Source of the DNA: Candidatus Omnitrophota bacterium
GTDB lineage: Bacteria > Omnitrophota > Gorgyraeia > Gygaellales > JAHJCI01
Direction: 5' to 3'
DNA: 5,019 nucleotides
Assembly (NCBI GenBank): GCA_016783355.1
Contig: JADHWR010000081.1
Coordinates: forward strand, 1-5,019
This document shows positions 1-5,019 of the stretch, in pieces; within the stretch, counting starts at the first letter, position 1; each line of letters begins with the position of its first letter. Position numbers and translations under genes: made by a program. The notes under the pieces were generated by a model, which searched no databases, was not told the origin of the DNA, and saw nothing but the letters and a program-made list of their open reading frames with translations.

Positions 1-139
1 GCTGTGCGAATTATCCCGCCTCGTAAGATGCACCAAAATTCCCCTGAGGAATTCTACGAATTCCTCAGGACTAGTCCTGTAGAATTTCTTTAGAAATTCT
101 ACAGGGTGTTCCATAATTTTGGTGCACTCAGCGGGACAA
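1..139. repeat. Left copy of a 139-bp exact direct terminal repeat
   Basis: Bases 1-139 match 4881-5019 base for base, in the same orientation and exactly at the two window ends. This is what a circular contig with an uncut overlap looks like, or a contig whose two ends run into the same dispersed repeat. The block almost coincides with the multi-hairpin element at 8-143. It holds no gene: the only long open frame touching the flank (plus strand from 157) is a shadow of purD. Confidence 0.97.
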
Positions 140-143
140 ATTC
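8..143. repeat. Multi-hairpin palindromic element (outer stem plus two inner hairpins)
   Basis: The outer arms are TGCACCAAAATT (29-40) against AATTTTGGTGCA (115-126), a perfect 12 bp. Beyond an asymmetric interior loop, TCCCGC (14-19) pairs with GCGGGA (131-136) and GAATT (8-12) with AATTC (139-143). Inside lie two near-perfect hairpins: 43-54 with 58-69 (12 bp, loop TAC) and 76-88 with 93-105 (13 bp, loop of 4). The spacer ACTAGT between them sits in the 12-bp palindrome 67-78. Folded, the element is a three-way junction as RNA or cruciform DNA. It lies about 40 bp beyond the purD stop, so it may act as a 3' mRNA stabiliser or weak terminator, although no U-run follows any stem in the direction of purD transcription. 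There is no coding potential. Confidence 0.85.
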
Positions 144-149
144 AGCCAG

Positions 150-184
150 ATAAGTTATGTCGCTCTACAAACTCCATAACTTAT
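150..184 (-). other. Stem-loop overlapping the purD stop codon
   Basis: ATAAGTTATG (150-159) is an exact inverted match of CATAACTTAT (175-184), with a 15-nt loop. The right arm contains the purD TAA stop (181-183). It could protect or end the purD transcript, but no T-run follows in the direction of transcription, so it is not called a classical intrinsic terminator. The arm sequence resembles the AACTTATG/CATAAGTT arms at 4680-4693 and 4873-4887, so it probably belongs to the same repeat family. Confidence 0.5.
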
Positions 185-1518
185 GGCTTCATTTGACCTA
201 CTGCTTTCTGTCCGATATCCTTGCGAAAATGTATTCCCTCAAATTGAATTTTTCCTGCTGCCTGATAGGTTCGTGCGATTGCCTCTTTTATTGTATCTCC
301 CAAACCCGCAACCCCCAAGACCCGCCCTCCATTTGTAAAATATTTGGCTATAGACTGCGGACTACCTGTCCCGAGCGAAGTCGAGGGATGGACTATGGAT
401 TTTTTTGTTCCCGCATGAAAAATCACTACATCCCTAATCTTCCCGGCTTCCTCTAATCCAGAGATTGGCTTTCCCTTTTCGTACTTGCCCGGATAGCCCC
501 CTGAGGCACAAACCACACAGACACAAGCGCGCTGATCCCAATCCAATCCATTCGAACTCTTCCACTGGCCCAATCTCTCTTCATTTGTTGCCAGCATAAG
601 TTCAACTAAATCGGATTTAAACCGGGGTAATATTGCTTGTGTTTCCGGATCGCCAAAGCGCACATTGAATTCTAAAACCTTTGGCCCATCAGGGGTAATC
701 ATAATCCCCACATACAATATACCTTTATAGAGCAAGCCCTCTGAAACTAACCCCTTAATTGTAGGATAAACAATTGTTTTTAAGATCTGCTGGTTAAGTT
801 CGTCGGTTACTACCGGTGCGGGCGAATAAGCCCCCATTCCTCCCGTATTGGCCCCTTGGTCAAAATCATTAATGCGCTTGTGATCCTGACTAGAAGCCAA
901 AGGAATGACATCTTGGGAGTCAGTACATACAATGATCTAGACCTCCTGGCCCTCTAAACAATCCTCAATAATAATCCTTTTTCCTGCCTCGCCAAAGATC
1001 CCTTCTTGGATTATGGAATCAATTGCCTTCGCTGCTTCCTCAATTGTCTGGCAAACTACTACACCCTTACCCGCAGCAAGCCCCTCTGCCTTAACGACGC
1101 AGGGCATTCCTCTTTTATTTACATATCTGATTGCCTCTTGCGCATTATCAAATACACGAAAGTCAGCCGTAGGTACTCCATATTTTCTCATTAATTCCTT
1201 GGCGAATACTTTACTCGATTCAAGCTGGGCTGCCCCTTTTGTCGGGCCAAACGTAGACATTTTATTTTTACTAAATTCATCAACAATCCCTAAAGCCAAA
1301 GGCATTTCTGGACCAACGACAGTTAAATCAATCTTCTCTTTGACCGCAAACTCTAAAAGCCCAGATATATCTTCTGCCTTTATGTCAATACACTCAGCGA
1401 GGCTTCCTATACCTGCGTTTCCCGGAGCACAGAAAATCTTATCCACTAACTCCGACTGCGCAATCTTCCAAACCAGGGCGTGTTCCCGCCCGCCTGAACC
1501 AATTACCAAAACTCGCAT
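181..1518 (-). pseudogene. purD: Phosphoribosylamine-glycine ligase (GAR synthetase), interrupted by an in-frame TAG
   Basis: PurD joins 5-phosphoribosylamine and glycine with ATP to give GAR, the second step of de novo purine synthesis, in the cytoplasm. Reading from ATG at 1518, the N-terminal domain shows GSGGREHAL (residues 7-15), the VGPE region (68-71) and the ATP-grasp stretch KAEGLAAGKG (143-152). Codon 194 is TAG (937-939). The same frame then continues with SQDHKR (210-215), NTGGMGAYSPAP (224-235) and the GARS signature RFGDPETQ (287-294), ending at TAA (181-183). The total is 445 codons. Without a 15-codon palindromic insert (residues 376-390) it would be 430, close to the usual ~430. 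The family normally has Ser where the TAG falls, so this is a point nonsense change and not a frameshift. The gene starts 2 nt after the purM stop and is surely cotranscribed. The rest looks well conserved, so the lesion is recent, a sequencing error, or suppressed. If truly interrupted, the two halves split the ATP-grasp domain and are unlikely to work. Confidence 0.9.
349..393 (-). repeat. 45-bp palindromic-type repeat inserted in frame in purD
   Basis: The insert encodes 15 residues (PurD 376-390) containing HPSTSLGTGSPQ, between GTKKSI and AKYFTNGGR. Removing it leaves seven residues between GTK and TNGGR, the spacing I recall for E. coli PurD. The codons TCCATA (394-399) just before the insert and TCTATA (349-354) at its end look like a near-duplicated 6-bp target. 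The core, TCGACTTCGCTCGGGACA on the minus strand, is clearly related to the hairpin at 4828-4872, whose arm reads TCGACTACGCTCAGGA. Because 45 is divisible by three, the reading frame survives. The site is probably a surface loop of the C-terminal part of the enzyme (inferred). Confidence 0.75.
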
Positions 1519-1520
1519 AT

Positions 1521-2531
1521 CTAAAAATTTATCGCCACTTGTTTATTTCCTTTAACAATCTCTCCAATCACAAAAGACTTCAAATTAAATTTAAGCAGCG
1601 CTGATTGCAGCCTGGATGCCTTATCCGGCTGAACAACTAAAACCATACCAATGCCCATATTAAAGGTATGGTACATCTCATCTTCAGGGATATTGCCTTT
1701 ATTCTGAATAAATTTGAAAATCCTTGGCACCCTCCAAGATGCTTTATCGATCTGAGCATTAAGATGGTTAGGGAGAATTCGGGCAATCTTTCCATAAAAA
1801 GCGCCGCCAGTAATATGGGCAATGCCTTTTATAGCGTATAGCGTATAGCGTTTAGCGTTTAGTAAAGAAAGAATAGGCTTAACATAAATTCGTGTAGGCT
1901 TGAGCAATTCAAAAGCGTAACGCTTTAATTCAGCCTTAGAGAAGACTTTTCTGACTAGAGAAAAACCATTAGAATGCAAACCATTAGACTCGATGCCAAT
2001 TAAAAGATCGCCAACTTCAATCCGCGAGCCGTCAATAATTCTTTCTTTCTCCACCACACCAACACAGAACCCCGCCAAATCATATTCACCTTGATTATAC
2101 ATATCGGGCATCTGAGCTGTCTCCCCGCCGATCAAAGAACACCCTGCCTGGATACAGCCACGATTCAATCCCTTGACTATCTGGAGTAAAATATCCGAAT
2201 GCAATTTACTATAAGCAATGTAATCAAGGAAAAATAAAGGCTTAGCCCCCGTGCAGAGAATATCGTTGACATTCATCGCCACAGCATCAATGCCCACAGT
2301 GTCGTGCCGATTAACTAAAACAGCGATCTTTAACTTTGTGCCCACACCATCACTAGAGGACACTAATACAGGATGTTTATATTTTCCTTGGGGAAAATCA
2401 AAGAAACCACCGAAGCCACCAACCCCCTTGAGTACCTGAGCGCTGGCGGATTTATGCACCAAAGAAGCAATGCGGGTGATCACCGCTCTTGCCTTTTTTA
2501 TATCTACGCCTGCCCTTCTATATGTAAGCAC
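1521..2531 (-). CDS. purM: Phosphoribosylformylglycinamidine cyclo-ligase (AIR synthetase)
   Basis: PurM closes FGAM to AIR using ATP, the fifth step of the purine pathway, as a cytoplasmic dimer. The protein has 336 residues, close to the ~345 of E. coli PurM. Visible motifs are the N-terminal Y-RAGVDI (4-11), DGVGTKLKIA (61-70), the nearly invariant FFLDYIA (100-106), GGETAQMPDMY (135-145), GLHSNGFSLVR (184-194), PTRIYVKPIL (212-221), GIAHITGG (236-243) and NMGIGM (291-296). It ends with VIGEIVKG, as expected, at a TAG stop (1521-1523). Translation starts at GTG (2529-2531), which puts the RAGVD motif at the usual place. The only Shine-Dalgarno-like string is GGGG at 2541-2544, 9 nt upstream, inside a repeat arm. 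purD follows after 2 nt. Residues 225-234 (NAKRYTLYAI) are encoded by a 7-bp tandem array and make the loop before GIAHITGG about five residues longer than I recall for E. coli. Confidence 0.97.
   Translation of the reverse strand: MLTYRRAGVDIKKARAVITRIASLVHKSASAQVLKGVGGFGGFFDFPQGKYKHPVLVSSSDGVGTKLKIAVLVNRHDTVGIDAVAMNVNDILCTGAKPLFFLDYIAYSKLHSDILLQIVKGLNRGCIQAGCSLIGGETAQMPDMYNQGEYDLAGFCVGVVEKERIIDGSRIEVGDLLIGIESNGLHSNGFSLVRKVFSKAELKRYAFELLKPTRIYVKPILSLLNAKRYTLYAIKGIAHITGGAFYGKIARILPNHLNAQIDKASWRVPRIFKFIQNKGNIPEDEMYHTFNMGIGMVLVVQPDKASRLQSALLKFNLKSFVIGEIVKGNKQVAINF
1830..1862 (-). repeat. 7-bp tandem repeat array inside purM
   Basis: On the plus strand, three exact TATAGCG units (1830-1836, 1837-1843, 1844-1850) are followed by TTTAGCG (1851-1857) and a partial TTTAG (1858-1862), about 4.7 units in all. 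The array encodes roughly NAKRYTLYAI in PurM, in the variable loop just before GIAHITGG. The unit length is not a multiple of three, so gain or loss of one or two units would shift the purM frame, and only steps of three are neutral. Confidence 0.9.
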
Positions 2532-2538
2532 AACTATT

Positions 2539-2658
2539 TACCCCGTTAGAGAAAGTCATCGAAAAAATCGATGGTAAAGATATAAGCGCTGACGGTGGTT
2601 TACCCTGTTAGAAAGAAAGTGTTATGCCAGGGAAAAATGTAACTTTCTAACGGGGTTT
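2539..2658. repeat. Palindromic repeat element between LOG and purM
   Basis: The ends are inverted: ACCCCGTTAG (2540-2549) pairs exactly with CTAACGGGGT (2647-2656), and AAAGT (2552-2556) with ACTTT (2642-2646). A second left arm, 2602-2615, pairs with the same right arm (2643-2656) over 14 nt with one mismatch, so the two folds exclude each other. Inside are a small hairpin (2557-2562 with 2568-2573, loop of A) and GCGCTGACGGTGGTTTA (2586-2602), which resembles one arm of the hairpin at 4739-4769. The element fills most of the 164-bp LOG-purM gap and reaches into the purM ribosome-binding region. I see no coding sequence and no separate promoter in the gap. Confidence 0.8.
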
Positions 2659-2677
2659 AATGTCATAATCAGTGTAT

Positions 2678-2704
2678 CCCGTTAGAGAGAATTCTCTAAC
2701 GGGG
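2678..2704. repeat. Hairpin of the CCCGTTAGAGA family carrying the LOG stop codon
   Basis: CCCGTTAGAGA (2678-2688) pairs with TCTCTAACGGG (2693-2703) over 11 perfect bp, with a GAAT loop. The right arm contains the TAG stop of the LOG gene (2696-2698) and the codons for its last residues. It is the same family as the stems at 2540-2656 and 4706-4734. Placed at the 3' end of the LOG frame, it may influence transcript stability or passage to purM. No T-run follows it on the minus strand. Confidence 0.85.
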
Positions 2705-3364
2705 TTTATTCCTCCTGCGATAAAATTTATTAATTGTAGATAAAACCTGTTCGGGTGTATCGACGACAGTAAAAATAGCTAAATCTGAAGTGGAAATACA
2801 ACCTTTTTTCAGGACCATAGCCTTAAGCCAATCAAGCAAGCCTTGCCAGTAATCAGAACCTACCAAGATAACGGGAAATCTTCCCACCCGTTCGGTCTGA
2901 ATAAGATTGAGGCTCTCAAATAATTCATCCATTGTCCCAAAGCCCCCAGGCAGGATAATAAATGCTTTAGCATATTTGAGAAACATCACCTTACGACAGA
3001 AAAAGTAATGAAACTCCAATAACAAATCCGCATATTTATTTGCCTTTTGCTCCTGGGGAATCATAATATTTAAGCCGATAGATTTACCCTTTGCCTGCCT
3101 TGCTCCCTTATTGGCTGCCTCCATTGCCCCTGGACCACCGCCGGTAATTATTGCGTATCCTTCCCTTGCCAAGAGGTAAGCTATCCGGACAGCAATCTTA
3201 TAATATCTGTCTTCCGGCCTTAGTCGCGAAGAGCCAAAAAATGAAACTGCCCGACCAACCTTGGATAAGGTCTCAAACCCTTCAACAAACTCAGCCATAA
3301 TCCGAAATATTCGCCAAGTATCCTCCTTAGTAAAATCTACCTTCTTTTTTTCTACCCTACCCAT
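2696..3364 (-). CDS. LOG / TIGR00730-family nucleotide 5'-monophosphate phosphoribohydrolase
   Basis: This is a 222-residue Rossmann-like protein, often misnamed lysine decarboxylase. The family hydrolyses N6-modified or ordinary nucleoside monophosphates to free base and ribose 5-phosphate. Motifs seen are FFGSSR (42-47), TGGGPGAMEAANKGA (74-88), CRKVMFLK (123-130) with the expected catalytic Arg124, and PGGFGTMDE (139-147), the PGGxGTxxE signature with Glu147. The extra N-terminal helix region (residues 1-38, DTWRIFRIMAEFVEGFETL) is typical of the larger bacterial members. The ATG start (3362-3364) lies 3 nt after the purB stop and in the same frame, so translation is probably coupled; only a weak AAGGTAGGG lies upstream. 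The last residues (NKPR) and the stop come from a repeat hairpin. Whether it acts in purine salvage, AMP turnover or cytokinin-like chemistry cannot be read from the sequence. Confidence 0.93.
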   Translation of the reverse strand: MGRVEKKKVDFTKEDTWRIFRIMAEFVEGFETLSKVGRAVSFFGSSRLRPEDRYYKIAVRIAYLLAREGYAIITGGGPGAMEAANKGARQAKGKSIGLNIMIPQEQKANKYADLLLEFHYFFCRKVMFLKYAKAFIILPGGFGTMDELFESLNLIQTERVGRFPVILVGSDYWQGLLDWLKAMVLKKGCISTSDLAIFTVVDTPEQVLSTINKFYRRRNKPR

Positions 3365-3367
3365 ATA

Positions 3368-4657
3368 CTACAACCCTACCTTTCTAAATATTTTATTAAT
3401 ATTGCGCAGATAATAATTCAAATTGAATACCTTTTCTAATTCCTGAGCATCCAGATACCTCAAAACCTCTTTATCTTCTAACAACATCTCTTTAAAATCC
3501 TGCTTATCTTGCCAACTCCGCATCGCGCACCTTTGTACCAGATCATAAGCACGGATTCTGACCATGCCCTTTTGTATCAACTCCAACATAACCCTCTGGG
3601 AAAAAATGAGTCCGTGGGTTTTAACAACATTAGCCAACATATTCTCTGGATAAACAACTAACTTCTCGATCACCTCAATCATCTTATTGAACATATAATC
3701 CAAAGCTAGGCAGGAGTCAGGAAAAATAATCCTTTCGGCTGAAGAATGGCTGATGTCGCGCTCATGCCAGAGGCTAATATTTTCTAAAGCCACCCGGCTA
3801 TTGCCGCGTAAAATCCTTGCTAAACCACAAATCCTTTCACAGATTACTGGATTTCGTTTATGCGGCATTGCTGAAGAACCCTTCTGCCCTCGAGAAAAAG
3901 GCTCCCCCACCTCCTGTACTTCAGTTCTCTGTAAATGGCGAATCTCAGTAGCAAATTTCTCTAAGGAAGAGGCGATCAGGCTAAGGGTAAGCAGGAGTTC
4001 GGCATAAACGTCGCGTGAAATTATCTGAGTAGAGGCAATGGGCTTAAGCTTAAGTTTACGCAAAACATATTGTTCAACCCCGGGTTCAATATTAGCGTAG
4101 GTGCCCACGGCACCAGAAATTTTACCAACAGCAACATTCTTAGATGCGGCAATTAACCGCCTTAAGTTTCTCTTGCTCTCATCGTACCATAAAGCAAGCT
4201 TCACCCCAAAGGTGGTCGGCTCAGCATGTATGCCGTGCGTCCGGCCAATACAAACTGTATCTTTATATCTCTTTGCCTGTCGGGATATAACCTTCAGCAG
4301 CTTAGATAAGTCTTGAATCAAGATATCGGTTGCTTGTCTTAATTGAACCGATAGGGTTGTGTCTAAAAGGTCGGAAGAAGTCATGCCTAAATGCAGATAT
4401 TGAGCATCTTTGCCCAAATTTTGGGCCAGATTCGTAACAAAGGCAACAATATCGTGATGGGTCTTTCTTTCTAAGCGCTGAATTGTCTTAAGGTTGAATT
4501 TTGCCCTTCTTTTAATGCGCCGGTAAGAAGAAAGGGGCATCTTTTTCTGGCGGCTAAGTACTTCGCAAGCAAGCACCTCGATATCGCGCATGATCCTGAA
4601 CTTATTCTCCTCTTCCCAAATATGCTTCATTCCTGGCAAACTATATCTCTCAATCAC
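3368..4657 (-). CDS. purB: Adenylosuccinate lyase
   Basis: PurB releases fumarate from SAICAR (giving AICAR) and from adenylosuccinate (giving AMP), as a cytoplasmic homotetramer of the fumarase/aspartase superfamily. The 429 residues match the Bacillus-type enzyme along the whole length and in numbering. Visible are His68 (THHD), His89 (QYLHLGMTSSD), His141 in GRTHGIHAEPTTFG (138-151), GKISGAVGTYANI (178-190), the superfamily signature GSSAMPHKRNP (260-270) with Ser262 on the mobile loop, and LWHERDISHSSAER (296-309). The end, IFRKVGL, is the normal family end before TAG (3368-3370). The start is GTG (4655-4657), giving the canonical MIERYS N-terminus behind a good ribosome-binding site. It is the first gene of the visible cluster. 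LOG begins 3 nt downstream in the same frame. All key residues are intact. Confidence 0.98.
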   Translation of the reverse strand: MIERYSLPGMKHIWEEENKFRIMRDIEVLACEVLSRQKKMPLSSYRRIKRRAKFNLKTIQRLERKTHHDIVAFVTNLAQNLGKDAQYLHLGMTSSDLLDTTLSVQLRQATDILIQDLSKLLKVISRQAKRYKDTVCIGRTHGIHAEPTTFGVKLALWYDESKRNLRRLIAASKNVAVGKISGAVGTYANIEPGVEQYVLRKLKLKPIASTQIISRDVYAELLLTLSLIASSLEKFATEIRHLQRTEVQEVGEPFSRGQKGSSAMPHKRNPVICERICGLARILRGNSRVALENISLWHERDISHSSAERIIFPDSCLALDYMFNKMIEVIEKLVVYPENMLANVVKTHGLIFSQRVMLELIQKGMVRIRAYDLVQRCAMRSWQDKQDFKEMLLEDKEVLRYLDAQELEKVFNLNYYLRNINKIFRKVGL

Positions 4658-4660
4658 TTT

Positions 4661-4670
4661 TCCTCTCCTT
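4661..4670 (-). promoter_or_regulatory. Ribosome-binding site of purB
   Basis: The minus strand reads AAGGAGAGGAAAAGTG, a strong purine-rich Shine-Dalgarno ending 3 nt before the GTG, with its AGGAG core about 8 nt away. It fixes the GTG at 4655-4657 as the purB start. It is the only clear SD of the cluster; the purM site is weak and made from a repeat arm. I could not pick a convincing promoter upstream, because the region is filled with hairpins. Confidence 0.8.
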
Positions 4671-4704
4671 TTTTAATGAGCACGCAACTTATGGAACGAA
4701 GTAA

Positions 4705-4819
4705 ACCCCGTTAGAGAACTTCGTTCTCTAACGGTTTCCGCTGACGGTGGCATTAAACCACCGTCAGCGCCTATATTCTTCCCACCACCGACTTTGTCGG
4801 TGGCTTTCCCTAACGGGGT
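4705..4819. repeat. CCCCGTTA multi-hairpin element upstream of purB
   Basis: The outer arms ACCCCGTTA (4705-4713) and TAACGGGGT (4811-4819) are perfect inverted repeats. Between them stand three hairpins: 4708-4719 with 4723-4734 (12 bp, loop TTC), 4739-4750 with 4758-4769 (12 bp, core GCTGACGGTGG, loop of 7) and 4785-4792 with 4796-4803 (8 bp, loop TTT). The first hairpin and the outer stem share bases, so they compete. The family signature and the GCTGACGGTGG segment are shared with 2539-2658, showing two diverged copies in this window. Confidence 0.85.
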
Positions 4820-4827
4820 AAACATAA

Positions 4828-4872
4828 TCCTTCGATTTCACTCAGGATTATGTCCTGAGCGTAGTCGAAGGA
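4828..4872. repeat. TCCTTCGA...TCGAAGGA hairpin repeat
   Basis: Two 20-nt arms (4828-4847 and 4853-4872) pair with three mismatches around the loop TTATG. The right arm, read on the minus strand, is TCCTTCGACTACGCTCAGGA. This is the same repeat family as the insert in purD, which has TCGACTTCGCTCGGGA. Intergenic and intragenic copies thus coexist in one small window. Confidence 0.85.
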
Positions 4873-4880
4873 CATAAGTT

Positions 4881-5019
4881 GCTGTGCGAATTATCCCGCC
4901 TCGTAAGATGCACCAAAATTCCCCTGAGGAATTCTACGAATTCCTCAGGACTAGTCCTGTAGAATTTCTTTAGAAATTCTACAGGGTGTTCCATAATTTT
5001 GGTGCACTCAGCGGGACAA
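4881..5019. repeat. Right copy of the 139-bp exact direct terminal repeat
   Basis: This is identical to bases 1-139 and contains the same nested hairpins (4923-4949 and 4956-4985). Its left flank, 4873-4880 (CATAAGTT), continues the inverted symmetry: it resembles the reverse complement of 152-159, which flanks the other copy. The full element would therefore be about 167 bp, longer than the shared block. Confidence 0.97.

Larger units (their letters stand above)
4680..4887. repeat. Large imperfect inverted repeat enclosing the hairpin cluster upstream of purB
   Basis: GCACGCAACTTATG (4680-4693) is an inverted match of CATAAGTTGCTGTGC (4873-4887), with one extra base. The arms enclose the CCCCGTTA element (4705-4819) and the TCCTTCGA hairpin (4828-4872), so palindromes are nested within palindromes. 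The block fills the upstream space of purB, where the promoter would be expected, and contains no open frame of note. The layout suggests serial insertion of small palindromes into one another. Confidence 0.65.

Noticed and set aside
1..143. Intrinsic terminator of purD
   Set aside because: The stems are strong, but no run of T follows any of them in the minus-strand direction. Kept only as a structured repeat.
157..456. 99-residue plus-strand open frame at the left end
   Set aside because: It lies antisense to the purD C-terminus and runs through the repeat insert. Its composition is unlike a protein gene and no ribosome-binding site is visible.
937..939. TAG reassigned genome-wide to an amino acid
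   Set aside because: TAG ends purB and purM exactly at the normal family C-termini and also ends LOG, so it acts as a stop in this genome.
898..939. Frameshift splitting purD, or two separate genes
   Set aside because: Codons 939 and 900 are in the same frame and the residues between match the family without a gap. The TTG at 898-900 is a normal Leu codon of PLASSQDHKR and no ribosome-binding site was seen for it.
1013..1555. 180-residue plus-strand open frame
   Set aside because: It lies antisense to strongly conserved purD and the purM end. It has no known motif and is a shadow.
1911..1926. AAAGCG/CGCTTT hairpin in purM as another inserted repeat
   Set aside because: The stem is only 6 bp and lies in a region of PurM that is short, not long, so there is no evidence of insertion.
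4701..4872. CRISPR array, integron attC site or plasmid origin
   Set aside because: There are no regularly spaced direct repeats with spacers, no attC core sites, and no iterons or rep gene. The structure is a set of inverted repeats.
4658..4880. Purine riboswitch or PurR operator upstream of purB
   Set aside because: The stems are explained by repeat families also present elsewhere in the window. No purine-riboswitch junction pattern or PurBox-like pair was recognised.

Overview
The window holds a cluster of four genes, all on the minus strand and tightly packed: purB (adenylosuccinate lyase), a LOG/TIGR00730-family nucleotide phosphoribohydrolase, purM (AIR synthetase) and purD (GAR synthetase). 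Transcription order is purB (4657 to 3368), LOG (3364 to 2696), purM (2531 to 1521), purD (1518 to 181). PurD and PurM make early intermediates of de novo IMP synthesis. PurB acts late in that pathway and again in AMP synthesis. The LOG-type enzyme is expected to cleave nucleoside monophosphates to base plus ribose 5-phosphate, so the cluster is coherent around purine nucleotides. No plasmid, phage, transposase or CRISPR gene is present.

Two things make the window unusual. First, purD carries an in-frame amber codon (937-939) at a position where the family normally has Ser, with perfect family-like sequence continuing in the same frame. TAG is also the apparent normal stop of purB, LOG and purM, so general recoding of TAG is unlikely. 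purD is either a nonsense mutant, a sequencing error, or read through. Second, short palindromic repeats are everywhere: a multi-hairpin element at 8-143 (copied at the right end), a hairpin cluster upstream of purB (4680-4887), another between LOG and purM (2539-2704), a 45-bp in-frame insert inside purD (349-393), and a 7-bp tandem array inside purM (1830-1862). One repeat hairpin supplies the LOG stop codon, and another lies over the purM ribosome-binding region. This resembles the coding-region palindromic elements known from Rickettsia, although the sequences look unrelated.

Bases 1-139 are repeated exactly at 4881-5019. The contig may close into a 4,880-bp circle, or, more likely, both ends fall in one dispersed repeat of a chromosome and the closure is an assembly effect. 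The imperfect symmetry of the element continues beyond the 139 bp on both visible flanks (140-159 and 4873-4880), so the real repeat is longer than the overlap.

Organism: a bacterium of moderately AT-rich composition. PurB closely resembles the Bacillus-type enzyme, with the same residue numbering at the catalytic positions. The heavy load of dispersed palindromes entering coding genes recalls uncultured candidate-phylum bacteria such as Omnitrophota, but that assignment is a guess from style, not from a search.
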